Notes: generated by a model from the letters alone, not told the origin. Positions 33,615 to 45,007 are shown, counted from the first letter of the stretch. The stretch is 64,000 bases of DNA from Ephydatia muelleri (GCA_013339895.1 JABACO010000008.1:3489490-3553489); one strand, 5' to 3'. Numbers and translations: made by a program.

Positions 33615-35558
33615 ACACACACACATACACACACACACACACACACATACACACACACACGTACACACAGTTCCCGAACCATCTGTTGTATCTAGTCCAT
33701 TGTCCAGGGTAAGCTCCACAACAACTGCCACACGAAGGCACTGCATTATACTATTAACCCTTCTGTGCCTAGTCTTTACGCTATGCGTCGACAGCTGCAC
33801 TTGCTTCAGGAACATCTCTGGGCATGGAAACAACCCTCCCAGCAGCAGCCCCTGCTCCAACCGCTAGTTCAGCCAGCTCCTCCACTGTGTCCTCACTGAA
33901 GGTGTCTGACATTCAACGGTCATCCGTTTCCATCTCTGCACCCCTCCAGATATCCCTGTTTCCATCTGACATCAGGCTGAAAGTGGGTCAGAGCGCCGAC
34001 TTGCTCTGCGAAGCCACTTCAGCTGTCACGCTCACCTGGTTATTCAGATATACTTCTTTTCTTCCCGGGAATGTGGAGGTGGTGGAGGGTCCGACCAAAT
34101 CCTCACTAACCATCCACAATATGACTGCTGACAATGGTGGGGAGTATGTGTGTGTTGCTACTCTCGCTGGCAGCAGTCCATTGTACGCCATTGCATCGGT
34201 CATCTTCCTCGGTATGTTGTGTGTGTTTTGGTCAAAGGAAGCCTGACATTTTGTCCCCTTTGCAGAAGCAATAACAATTGAAGTGGTACCTAACAGAGAT
34301 GTGCTAGTTGCTGAGAATGGAGCCACTAACTTCACCTGCACGCTGACTTGCAGCTGCAGTGGAACTCAACTTACCTGGCAGCGAGGGGGAAGTGTACTGC
34401 CATCAACTGCTCTCTATAGTGGACGAGAGATTGTGTTGTACCTCGAAAATGTCAAAAGATCCGATGAAGGGACATACACATGTGTGGCGACCAATGGTCT
34501 TCTAGGGATGGCTAGTGTGGATGTGCATCTCCAAGTCAATGCCTCAAGCAGTGAGTAACCATGGTAAAGATGCATGAACCATATTCTGTCTCCTCTTCCC
34601 CCTCAGGCATTCCTCCTCTCCTACCAACAATCTCCATTGTGCCTGGTGTACTGAGTATTGCTGAAGGGTTAAGTGCAAATTTGACATGCAACTCCTCACA
34701 ACCTGCACAATTCGTGTGGTCATTCAATGCTGTGGCGCCGTTGCCGGGCAACGTAGAGGTTCAGAATGTGACCTCTAGAGTGTCAGTGCTAAGGGTTGTG
34801 AGTGCTGGTCTGACCAATGCAGGCTCTTATTACTGCAAGGCCTTGTTTGCTGACGGACAGGCAACCACTGCATATGCTGATCTCATTTTTATTGGTAACC
34901 AATCAGCATGGAAGGGACTGATGTTGGGAGGTGGTTCATTACATTTCAGAGAAGGCCACAAAATGTGGCAGGTGTGATTGAAGCAAATCATTTGCTCTAT
35001 GTTTTCACACCTGGTCCTATTCAAAGTACATGTCAGAAATGCTCTGGTACTCACAACGTAACTTTTTTTTGTTTTTGGTGCTGTTTGTAATTATAACCCA
35101 TTGAATGAACTTGGATTTTGGTTTGTTGCATGTTTGCTGATCATTGCCTACAGTTGTATTTGCAAGCATTCAAGGTTCTATACTGGATTGTTGTATGCAG
35201 TGTTTTTTAAGGCACATATGACATATTTGTAGAAGGTATTGATTTGCATGCTCATTTCTCTGCAGAAACGTTGAAAGTGAAAATCCAATCAGTATCTCCG
35301 CTCACTGTCAGCAACGGAACAGCTCTTAGCGTGGTGTGTTTTCTTGATTGCTCGTGTGGTGGGGCTCACCTGAGCTGGAGTAGAGCTGGATACCAGGCAC
35401 TCCCATCCTCTGCTGCCGTTACCCTTGGCAACTCTGGCAGGAGCCTTACCCTGTCGTTTCCTGTGGCTACTACTGACATTGGTGGGGAGTACATATGTAT
35501 GGCCTCAAGCAATATACAACCTCCAGCAAGTAACACACTGTTGCTTCAAGTATCCTAG
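26664..35558 (+). CDS. Secreted LDLa / Ig / vWA multidomain protein
   Basis: Exons: 26,664-26,735; 27,087-27,108; 27,176-27,412; 27,606-27,737; 27,804-28,094; 28,362-29,282; 29,502-29,756; 29,830-30,111; 30,363-31,262; 31,364-31,687; 31,768-32,052; 32,119-32,276; 32,332-32,461; 32,546-32,836; about 33,810-34,211; 34,266-34,550; 34,607-34,894; 35,266-35,558. They sum to 1,856 codons in phase. The start is a signal peptide ([19 protein letters not shown]). Three LDLa modules follow ([39 protein letters not shown]), then Ig, vWA with [13 protein letters not shown], two Ig, vWA with LIDESGSM, and about eight Ig domains ending in YxC motifs. Most exons are one domain with 1-1 phase, suited to shuffling. 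No membrane span or GPI-like tail is seen, so it is probably secreted: an adhesion or recognition role (inference). The intron at 32,462 uses a GC donor. Confidence 0.85.
28168..28278. repeat. (CA)n intronic microsatellite
   Basis: An interrupted CA run in the intron before the first vWA exon. Confidence 0.95.
32890..33440 (-). mobile_element. hAT-type remnant inserted after the duplication
   Basis: This block interrupts sequence that is continuous in unit 2 (near 44,860). The minus strand at about 33,180-33,310 reads [20 protein letters not shown] and LVKAKY, the hAT dimerisation-region signature (FS.AG.i....R..m....L..L...K). The left edge CAGAGTTGTAATGAACC looks like a hAT end. AGCTAAAAACAGCTAAA motifs follow. 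The right end is unclear. Confidence 0.7.
33578..33670. repeat. (CA)n microsatellite
   Basis: A CA run with CGTACA interruptions, immediately before a CACAG acceptor-like site. Shared with unit 2. Confidence 0.95.
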
Positions 35559-35857
35559 ATTCATTTCAACGCTAGATTTTGAAGTGTGTTAAACAATGTG
35601 AACTTCAGTACATCAGTGACAATAATATGGTAATGGAAGTGTCAACAATTATTTTGTATGGTACATGTTCACGTCCCCAGTCCACTGTTTTATTATATTA
35701 CACACGAGTACAGACGCAACCATGGCTGGCGAAAAGGCTCGCGTACCTCCAGGAGCAGTTCCGAATAGCATGAGCTTTGCTCTAGGTGGACTAGCGGGGT
35801 AAGCTATGCATTATCGTAGTGAATAGTTTGTATGGCTTAAGCGTCAGCGAATGATGT

Positions 35858-36095
35858 AGGGTAGATTAGGTAGTGATCGGCATGCGCGATAGCGTAGGTA
35901 GTGTTCGGCATCCATGAGTTATTATTTAAAGGGAACGTAGTTGCTTTTAACTATACTTACTGCTCCTAAGACAACCCAGAAGGATGGTTTTTAACCTGTT
36001 TTGAAATATTGAAATGTCTTCTTTGAGGCTCTGTATTGTGTTGAAAGTGCGGTTGCCGAACACTCCCTACTGCCGACCACTCCTCACATTACCCT
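35858..36095. repeat. MITE-like insertion present only in unit 1
   Basis: Inverted ends AGGGTAGATTAGGTAGTGAT and (complement) AGGGTAATGTGAGGAGTGGT enclose about 240 bp in intron 1 of carrier A. Unit 2 lacks it (47,297), so it inserted after duplication or was lost from unit 2. Confidence 0.7.
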
Positions 36096-38794
36096 ATTCT
36101 TTCGTTTGGCGGTATCCGATGTACATGGAGGTGGCTTTAGTAAAGCTATACTGATGCCTAACTTTGCGTGCTTGCACTGAATTACATTGCTAATCAACAT
36201 CAGGCCCCTTTGAAGTATCTCATTGGTTTCCTTTATTAGGATGACGGCGACTGTCTTCGTTCAGCCACTCGACCTGTTGAAAAACCGCATGCAGCTGAGC
36301 GGTGGTTGAATTGTGGTTTTCTCTACAGGAGAAGGAGGCGCGGCCAGGGAATACAAAACAAGCTTTCATGCCTTCGCGAGCATCGTAAAGAAGGAGGGAA
36401 TCTTTGGTATATACAATGGGTGAGGAACGAGTATGTGCGTAACAATTGTACTTGAACCGGTAATAAGTACCAGATTCAGACCACCGTAACAGTAAGTCAG
36501 TCAGTGTTTTATCATGTACGGTTTATGACCGTTACAAAGATGCAAGGGCAAGTTTATGTTGATAACTAGGCCATCTAACTATGCACACACAACCGTTAAA
36601 TGCATGATTTAGATATTGCATGCAAAAATGTGTTGATCAGTTACAGATATGCATGCATATGCTTGCTGCACTTGTAACCACATGTACAGTACAAAGTAAT
36701 TCTCACACTGGCTAAAGAACCCCATTACTTCATTAATGCATCACTTCAATACTCCAAGAACAAGAATGCGTAGCCCAGATCAGTGTAGTATGTCATTTGT
36801 GTTCACTTCCCCAGTTTTGCCAGTTCATGTTATGAGCTGTTGCAACAAAAGGTTATAATGGACACACAAAATGTGCTTAAACCGGGGGTGACATTTATTT
36901 GTATGACTAGTTATGGGGTTACATGCATGTCAGTATTGCACTTGTATGCATATTCGAAGTGATTTTGATCAACACAATATAACACACAGCACTGCATGAA
37001 TGGTGAGGCAGATAATTCTCGCTTTGTGAGCGTATATGTATATATGCACTTGGCGTTCAAAGAGCTAATCAAGACAAAACACAGACCTATTGAAACAAAG
37101 CATTGTACTGAATGTCGGGAAATCCTCCTGCATTTGCTTCTTTGATATGGTATTTCAAAAGGGCATGATTTAGTTTGTCGTTTGATGGTCCGCTCCCACT
37201 GAAGTGACTAAGACAAAGAAAAAAAGGTTGTTCTACCAAAAGAGAGAGAGTCAAATGTTCACTATTGCATAGTGTAGTTAAGCAGAAAACATGCTATGCA
37301 ATGCATAATTGCAGAGGGAGTATATAAGATGTCCTTCAAAGCTACCAGTACACATGGAGCATTGAAGTTGCTTACCCACATGACCTTCCATGTACGGATC
37401 CCATTGCTTCAGGCTCTCTGCTGGGCTCCTACGGCAGGCCACTTATAGCACTGTGAGGCTCGGAGTGTTCCAATCCCTAACTGACAAGCTGTCAAGGTTA
37501 GCTAGCAATTCATGCTCATGAAAATGATAGCATACTTTTCCCATCAGCTCAGATAGAAAACCTCCTGGAGCTATTGCGAAGATCTTGATGGGTATCCATT
37601 ATTATTTTGACACTTGTTCTTGCTAGCAAATTACTTTAAAGCATGGACATAATAAACGAGTAGTTCAGTTGTACACTCTGTCACCCCTCCCCCTCCCCTG
37701 TCCATGCTATGAGTGTTTACGAGTTGAAATTTGTCCTAAATCTGCTTCGTCCAATAACCTTTGATAAGGATAGCTGTGGTACTGGTGGGGAGTATTTCAT
37801 ACAAAGGTGTATTGGTACGCAATTTAATTGATTGTGTCATTAAAAAACCTGTTTTGAGCATGATAGTCCACTGTCAGCCGTTCAAAGATGGTGAATGAGA
37901 GTTGAGGATTGTTTACCTGTGCAGTTGACTTCCAATTGGATTCATATACATGTAGGTATGACAGCAGGAGCTTGTGGAGCTATGGTTTGGCAATCCTGCA
38001 GAAATTTCCTTGAATGACAGCAGATGGAAGGTGAATGCTTTGCTGTCATGGTGACCCATGTGTTTTTATGAGAGACAAATTTGTATGGTTCCAAATCACC
38101 TTGCCTACTGATTTCTCACAGTAGATATTTAGTTTCCTTGTTTTGAAAGTACTGTATCTAAAGCAATTGGACCATAGTATTGCAAGCAGGGCTTAGTGTT
38201 GAAATCGTTTTCAGTTTTCGATACGTTTTTAAAGTGATAATGATACATGTACATTGTTTGCATGTCAGTTAATAATATGCCTAACAAAAAGAAAGATCAC
38301 CAATGATGTGTGCGTGTGACTAAGTTGAATGTATTCTCATTAGGCTTCCTGCAGAACAAAGACGAGGGTACACCAATGTCTTCAATGCCCTGGCTAGGAT
38401 CACCAGAGAAGAAGGCATTTTGACACTTTGGAGAGTAAGTTGCCTTCATTGCTGTGTCAAAGATGAGCCCACGTCTATAGGGTTGCGGGCCAACTGTGGT
38501 CAGAGCCATGGTCGTTAATGCAGCACAACTAGCCACTTATTCCCAATTAAAGCAGTTTTTGCTTTCAACTTGTAAGTATGTGGAATGTTACATCCTTGAG
38601 GATTGGTTTGCTTAATTTGATTGGCTTGACTTCCACCTCTCTACAGCATATTTCACAGACAATGTCATGTGTCACTTTGTGGCTAGTATGATTAGTGGAC
38701 TGGTTACCACCATCGTTTCAATGCCTGTGGACATTGCCAAAACCAGGTATGGCTATTCTTACCTAGCATGGAATGAGCATAACCTAGATACGAT

Positions 38795-38984
38795 GCCTCC
38801 TCCCCCTTCTTCCTCGACCTCCCCGTGCTCCTCTTTTCTCCCCTCCACTTTTACCCTCCTCTACCCTCCCTCCTCTACCCTCCCTCCCTCACCCAATCTC
38901 CTCTCTACCACTCCTCTCTCTTCCTCTCACCCCCCTTCCCTCTCTCCCATCCATTCCCTCCCCTCTCTCTCCCTCCCCTCCCAG
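38795..38984. repeat. Expanded polypyrimidine tract at an acceptor
   Basis: About 190 bp of C/T immediately precede the exon 10 acceptor of carrier A. The matching tract in B is 49,930-50,085. The two differ in length and order, consistent with slippage. Confidence 0.85.
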
Positions 38985-39139
38985 GGTCCAGAATATGAAG
39001 ATTGTGAATGGTGTTCCTGAATACAGAGGAGCAGTTGTAATAACTCAACACAATCAGCTCATAATTAACACCATTAGCATTCAAAGATCAACCTGCAGAG
39101 TAGAACCATAAACGTGGGAATAAACAACTCTTTATATTT

Positions 39140-41217
39140 ATTTATTCCATTTCTAGTTTGTTTTAGAAAATGGTAATGCACACACTACAAATTGCACACA
39201 TATTTACTCACTCCGTCGTCATTTATCTTGGGTAATTAGAATTTCGCAATACTATCTTTATCCATAAATAGATAATTGACATGTTAACAAACAACTGCTG
39301 GAAGAGAGGTAGCTAGCTATGTGTGATGTGTGTGTTGTAATAGCTCTTGGTGTGAATTTAAAATGTATTGCCCTGTTGATGCGAGAATGTGATGGGTAAA
39401 ACATATTTGGAGCCCGAAGGTTTAATCAGGTTGCAAGGTATTTTCCAGTGTTGCATCAATATTTAGGTGGTGGGTAGGGTAACCTCACTGAGTGAGTATT
39501 TTGGATTGGACAACCACACAGTAGAAAGTAACAAAAGTACCGAACATGGGTTTTTAACAGCTATATTTTGTGAGTGAAGTTGTTGGCTCATCCTTCCTTG
39601 ACAAAGTGACATTCTCTTTAGTGACAAACAGGTGTATAAGCAGATTGCTTCCATTGCATGAGAATAATACTTTTGAAACACGCAAATGACTAGTATTAAA
39701 ATACTAAGCTCTAACAGGAAGCATGTGAATGTTTTTCAAAGCTAGTCAACAGTACACCCACCTACAACACCAAATGCTGTATAAATTTGTATGAAACAAC
39801 CAAATAAGAATTCACTGACATTTGAAGATCAACTCAACATTACATTTCGATCTGAGAATTAGGTGGTATTATATTTACAAGTCATGCCCAGTTGTAAGCA
39901 CTAAAGAGGCATCCTGATGTCAGTGAAACTGCTCACTCTCTTACTTAATGAACAACGTTGATTTTAACACTGATTAGACTTAGCACACAACACAGATTTG
40001 AACACAAGTCAACATGACACACAAATACACATACATACCAGTTGTTAGCCATATCTACAGTTACTATGACATTGAATACTGTTGAAAAGAATGCTCAAAC
40101 AGTTCGGCACTTTTTTTCACACACACATCGGTAACTAAACAGCACACAAAGAAGCCTTAGGCTTCAATATTAGTTAGTAGGAGCTATAGGTAGTATACAC
40201 GCGGCTTCTCTAGTACTACGGGCATATACCAGTTAGCTATTAATGTAGAGCTAGCTGGAAGGATCTACAGTCAGCGGGGTATCGGACCTTGTAACGTCGG
40301 TACCCCGCATGTGTAAGACACCAAAATGGATTTTCACATATAGTAATGGTGTGGTATGTTGTTTTAAAAATAGGAGCCCGACAGTGTTAATATTTCGGAA
40401 AACAACCATCAGGCGCTAGCTGACAACCATTCGTTAATTCGGTATCGACATACGAAGTGATAACTCATCTTCTTTGACCCGTATAGACCCAGAAAATAAA
40501 ACAAAACAAACAGACACTGAGTTGCAAACGGCTATAGCTTAGTTTAAGGGGTGGAACAAGGAAGTGATTAATATTCATGCGGAATGGGAGAATGGAACTA
40601 CCCCCTAGGATTGCCTGGGCAAATCGAGCAGTGAAATGTGCAATAACTTTGCACACCTGTATCTCCGCAACGGATGCAATCAAAATTAACGAACAGAACA
40701 AATCAATAGCTGTAGGACCCATCTACCTACAAACCGAATTTGAAGCGAATTGAATACTCCTGCCGAAAGTTATGACGGTTTCATACCCTGTGGGGTATCG
40801 AACGTTGCAATACGGGTACGGAGCAAGTGCAAAGACCCCCAAAAGTATTTTACGGTAGAGAAATGGTGTAGTATGAAGTGCAGAAAATACGAAGTTGATA
40901 GCTTAAACCGTTACGGAGTTTTAGCGATTCAAACGTGAAGCATTTTGATAACTTTTTAATATACGCCGATATTTAGTCATTACACATATATGGTGCATGA
41001 CTTTTATTATCGCATGATCATTTGTAGCCTACTTAGACTATTGCGCATGCGTTGCAGTTCGCAGTGGCGCAAGCTTCACAAGTTGCACCACAAAGATTAA
41101 TGATATCTCATAGTGATGTACAGCTTTACAAGTCATGCCTTCTTCATTGACCATATTCATTCGCATCCTCTTCCAGTTCATGTCCTAATGGTGACTGTAA
41201 ATTGGTTCCTTGAATAC
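39140..41217. other. Non-coding sequence, end of duplication unit 1
   Basis: No gene. 39,140-39,300 matches sequence downstream of carrier B, with the deletion that removed the last exon. 39,300-40,980 is unit-1-specific. It contains a diverged arm (about 40,860-40,955) of the 81-bp inverted repeat seen at 4,585-4,760. 40,982-41,214 matches intron 1 of carrier C (52,195-52,484). Confidence 0.6.
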
Positions 41218-41476
41218 TGGGAATATCGTAAAAACCATATGGTCTTGTCCTGGTTTTGTCGCCGAACAAAAAGCAATAACTAATAACTTCAACATGATTT
41301 TTGTTCGACAAAACCAGGACAAGACCATATGGTTTTTACGATATTCCCACCCTGGACGTTTAATCCCAGGATGGATCTTTTTACGCTTATTCACGCTAGA
41401 CCGCCAATCTCAGAGTGGTTTATGTTAAAAACCAGCTTGAAAAACCATGACTGGACGTTTCTAACTTTTTCCTGTG
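41218..41476. repeat. Foldback MITE, family F, copy 3 (left-truncated)
   Basis: Contains the central palindrome (AAACCAGGACAAGACCATAT on one side, its complement on the other), TTCCCACCCTGGACGTTTAA, and the intact right end ...ACGTTTCTAACTTTTTCCTGTG. The outer left part is missing where it meets unit 1 of the segmental duplication. Confidence 0.8.
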
Positions 41477-41824
41477 CTGATGAGCGTTATTACTCGTTTT
41501 CTATCCTTTGGTTCCTCCAATACGCACGCTTAAAGTAACCCTCTCTTTTCCCGCCAAAGACACGTGGACGTGAAAACGGGCTGCGCATTATCACTGATAA
41601 TAATGCTTGTACTTGCGCGTTGATGGTTTTGTTTACAGATATATTACAGCACTTGCAGATGATTTATTTTTACTAAATGTCTCAAAGTAAGTATGTTTGG
41701 TGGTTCTCAGTATATATGTATTATTTTTTGTTTTTTAAATTACGGTATTGTCTAATTATCAACTATTTGTCCAGCCGCAAACGTCCGTGAGCATAGCACG
41801 TGACGTATTATTTTCTTTATCAAA

Positions 41825-42722
41825 ATGGCTACTCCATTCCCATTTGCGCAGGAATTTGCCAAAGCGAATGAAAGATTCGACGAAGCCGATAAAGAAATCA
41901 AAGAAATCTATCACAAAATCGAAGAAACCAATCACAAAATCGAAGCAACCAATCAAAGCAACCAATCAAAAAATCGAAGCAACCAATCAAGAAATCAAAG
42001 AAACCAATCAAAAAATTGAAGCATTCGTAAACAGCAACGAGTACAAGGACGTCGCAAGGCACTTTGCGTGGGGAAAATCTATACCAGGCACCAGTGAGGA
42101 AGATAAGACTATGTGGTGTTACTTTCAATTCAAGTTGGACCATCTAAATCAGGAAAAACAAGGTCTAAGTAAGACAATAGAAGGTCTAATTAAGACAATA
42201 GAAGGGCTAAACCAGAGTAAAGAAGACCTTGAACAGATGATAAAAGATCTACACCAGCAAAACGCTGCAGCTTTTAAGAAAACTGATATTACACGCAAGC
42301 GTTACAAACATGAAGCAGCTGTCAACACTAGCGTTGCTCACTTTCTCAGCAGAAGCTATAAATTTCAGCTACTTTATGAAAAAATGGGCCCAACATTTGG
42401 TAATGTAATGAAGGCTGCGAGTTTCTTCAACAAGGACCAAGTTCGCCATCACTTCCAATCGTCCAAAAGCAAATCAACTGGAACAGTGTCTGGGCCAATA
42501 CAGGAAGTCTTTACAGAGGATCAGTGGTACACTCTTCTTGAGATGAACTATCGTGTCAATAGGCAACTCCATGGTACATTGTCTGAAGAATATGTTGTGT
42601 TGGAGAGTCAGATGTTTAAATCATCTGCCAAAATAGTGGAAGAAATTTGTCAACTTTGTAATTTCGACAACATCATGGACATCAAAAAAGCACTGCTAAT
42701 AGATTACATTTTCCAGTTTTAG
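41825..42722 (+). pseudogene. Coiled-coil protein, copy 3, frameshifted in the heptad repeat
   Basis: The start MATPFPFAQEFAKANERFDEA and first heptads (KEIYHKIE, ETNHKIE) read in one frame. After about residue 44 the frame changes within the AACCAATCAA repeats, and the remainder (TNQKIEATNQEIKE, HFAWGKSIPGTSEEDK, PTFGNVMKAASFF, VFTEDQWYTLLEM) is in another. A lost part-unit of the heptad-encoding repeat explains it. The second coiled-coil section is expanded relative to copies 1 and 2 (KTIEGLIKTIEGLNQSKEDL), and the acidic tail is replaced. It is the most diverged copy. Confidence 0.65.
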
Positions 42723-42777
42723 GTATCAGAACCATACATAAGTTGTGTGTGTGTGTGTGTGTGCTGTATGTGCGCGC

Positions 42778-42950
42778 ACGGGTGAGGTTGTAGTGCTTGA
42801 TGTATTTGTTTGCATCCCAACCCGAGGAGAGCCAGAGATGCTGTGTATTGGCCTGAAATGGTGGAGGATATCAAGCAGAGTATAGTTAATTGTACAGTCT
42901 GTGAAATTGATTCACCTGCTCAATCCAACGAATTGCAGTTGACCCGTACA
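42778..42950 (+). pseudogene. Gypsy-type integrase remnant (copy 3)
   Basis: Matches 23,090-23,260 (RTGEV..LDVFVCIPT, YWPEMVEDIKQSIV), with a small deletion, and ends before the catalytic core. It is the same debris as copies 1 and 2, so the ORF and the debris were joined before the three copies spread. Confidence 0.7.
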
Positions 42951-43122
42951 TGTAGTAGTCTCGTACCCAGACCCTGATTCCCACAGCTGCGGATGGATTA
43001 CATCACCGCTACGTGGTGAACCTGGAAGTGTATGGTGGGTGTTGTAATTTGCTTAGCCAGCCGGTGTGACACCTGGTAGACATAATGTTCACCACGATGT
43101 TGGCTTTGCTTCAGGGCCACTG

Positions 43123-43757
43123 CAGGGTTCGAAATACCGGGTGCCGCACCTGCGCCCCGCAGGTACTTTATTCAGTACGCAGGTAGCCCTATACGTATAC
43201 CTGCACTTTGCGCAGGTAAGTGCAGCAGTTTACATTAAATTCGAAAGGAATTTGCGCGAATTGCTCGTGCGTGCTTGCGTGCGTGCGTAAGAAGCATTTG
43301 CTCATACATAAAATTGATGATTAGTGGCTGGTTAACGATCAAAATGCCGCCAAAGAAGGCCCGTATTTCGACTAGTGATGTTCCTGCATGGCAGCGTTCT
43401 ATCGCGGGATTTCAGACGGTTTGCACAGTTGCCAGTACTAGTACTAGTACATGTAGCAGTTCACATGCTGATGGTGGAGCTGATGGTGATTCTGATGGTG
43501 ATGCTGATCTTTTTTCTCTATAGTATTAGATGTCATGAGCATGCACTTATAACAGCCAGTTACTCTGTTCTTGAGACCTGTATCCACGTTGTGTTTATTA
43601 TTATTTTAATATGTAGTAGAATTCATGCAAAAAATCACAATTAAAAAAATACATGCACAACCATGCATGTGTCTACAAGTGTGCAGGTAGACATGCCAAA
43701 GTGCAGGTGGTATAGATACCCCATCTGCACCTTGTGCAGGTAATATTTCGATCCCTG
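43123..43757. mobile_element. Non-autonomous DNA element in the Ig pseudogene
   Basis: The inverted ends are CAGGGTTCGAAATACC and GGTAATATTTCGATCCCTG. CCACTG is duplicated at both edges (43,117-43,122 and 43,758-43,763), and unit 1 shows the empty site (31,770). Several GCAGGTA/TACCTGC motifs are near both ends. A 60-codon open stretch starts MPPKKARISTSDVPAW and may be a leftover transposase N-terminus. CAGGG ends are hAT-like, but the 6-bp duplication is not typical. Confidence 0.8.
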
Positions 43758-45007
43758 CCACTGGAGTTGTCCCTGACCCTTGTTCCCAGAGAGCTGGTCG
43801 TCAGTAGAGGCTCCATTCGGTGCCAGACTGTTGAGTCGGCAACTTTTGTTCAACTACGGCGCGCTGCCTGGCAATGTGCAGCACGAACTGGAGGAAGGTC
43901 CCTTGTCCTCCACACTGAGTGTCCTGGGGACCAGTGCTGGGAACCAGGGTCTGTACACATGTGTTGCCAACAGTGCAGTCAGGTCCATGTCAAGTAGCAG
44001 CACCTCCTTCGTGAACGTGATAGGTACGTTGCCAGCACCATCTCACCTCCTCTCAGTTGCACGGTAACCATCTCCGTTGGCAACGCTAGATCCGCCATTG
44101 CTGTTGTCAGTAGAACCTACCTTTCTGCGCGTATTGGTGGGGAGTGGGGTTGTGTTGAAGTGCACAGCACAGCAGCCCTGCCTGGGATCACAGCCAGCCT
44201 TCCAGTGGAGCAGGCAAGGCAGGAAGGCACTTAGCAGCCAGGCTAAGGTGGTCATGGGTGATGGCTGTAGCTCCAACTATACACTGTGGTGCCTTTTATA
44301 TAGATTGAAACGAAGGACGATGGATCTGTTCTGAAGATTGATCATGTGACCAGGGATGATGATGGAGTGTACTACTGTCACGCTGCACTAGTAGTGTAGC
44401 TGAATCTGCCGTTGAACTCAGAGTTGATGGCAAGTTGCAACTTTATTTGTTTAGTGATATTTCTGTGCTCTAGTTGGAATGTTACAGCACTGAAATAACT
44501 TCTCCCTGTTTAGAGTTGCCTGTACCTGTCATTGTCAAGGTTACATCGCTCCAAAGCTTGCCTGTGCCAGCTGGGAGCCCTATGCGCTTCCTTTGTGAAG
44601 CTAGTACACACACTGCGAGCTTGCACTGGGTGTACAATGGTGAAATTGTATCTGCAGGTGGTGGCAATGGCCATTTTGTGGTCAGAAATATCTCCAATGC
44701 TAGTTCACTGCTCGTCATTTATGAGACTGTCTTAAGTGACACAGGAACATTAACATGTCTCTCTGATGTTGGTATATCATCTAGCCCTGTTCACATCACC
44801 ATTGGTACGTGCCTTTATCAACTTTGACAACGGTGAATTTCTATGTGTGTTCTTTTTCCACATGTATCGTAATTTGCCTTTTTCTCTGTCACACACACCT
44901 TTTCCTTTATCCTCTGATTTATTCTTTTTGATGCTTCTACTGTTCTTCATATCTGTGTGATTGACCAGGCCCACAAGGTATGTTGTTGCAGATTCATAAA
45001 TGCTTCA

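Larger units (their letters stand above)
35722..39036 (+). pseudogene. 2-oxoglutarate/malate carrier paralogue A, broken
   Basis: Ten of the eleven exons of the cluster's carrier gene are present: 35,722-35,798; 36,240-36,301; 36,329-36,419; 37,413-37,496; 37,548-37,591; 37,956-38,030; 38,344-38,434; 38,481-38,571; 38,647-38,746; 38,985-39,036. Three defects are visible. (1) Exon 6 is 75 bp instead of 79, with one insertion and a 5-bp loss, which shifts the frame before NPAD..LIR. (2) The intron after exon 2 is only 27 bp and its GTAAGG donor is gone. (3) The last exon (DVLKKV...LGPHTVL in B) is deleted, because the sequence jumps from the intron to DNA that lies 1.3 kb downstream in unit 2. 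It cannot make a full carrier. Confidence 0.9.
31666..41214. repeat. Tandem segmental duplication, unit 1
   Basis: From inside Ig exon 10 (31,666, GTGGTGAACCTGGAAG) to a point matching intron 1 of carrier C, this unit matches 43,013-52,484 at high identity through exons and introns. It differs by several insertions (32,890-33,440; 35,858-36,095) and deletions (about 1.3 kb with the last carrier exon). At 39,290-40,980 it holds unrelated sequence where unit 2 has exon 1 of carrier C. Confidence 0.9.
41477..42950 (+). mobile_element. Copy 3 of coiled-coil ORF / integrase-remnant repeat
   Basis: Starts directly at the end of the foldback MITE with CTGATGAGCGTTATTACTCG, as in copy 2. It carries the leader, the ORF, a short TG run and about 170 bp of integrase debris, then stops. 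It lies exactly between the two units of the segmental duplication. Confidence 0.7.

Noticed and set aside
33671..33708. A 38-bp linker exon ([12 protein letters not shown]) in the Ig gene
   Set aside because: Its phase does not fit the preferred next exon at 33,810. It would fit an alternative acceptor at 33,950, so it was left out of the main model but remains possible.
38297..38536. Minus-strand 79-residue ORF, identical in both duplicate units
   Set aside because: Antisense of carrier exons 7-8; its conservation comes from the real exons and the recent duplication.
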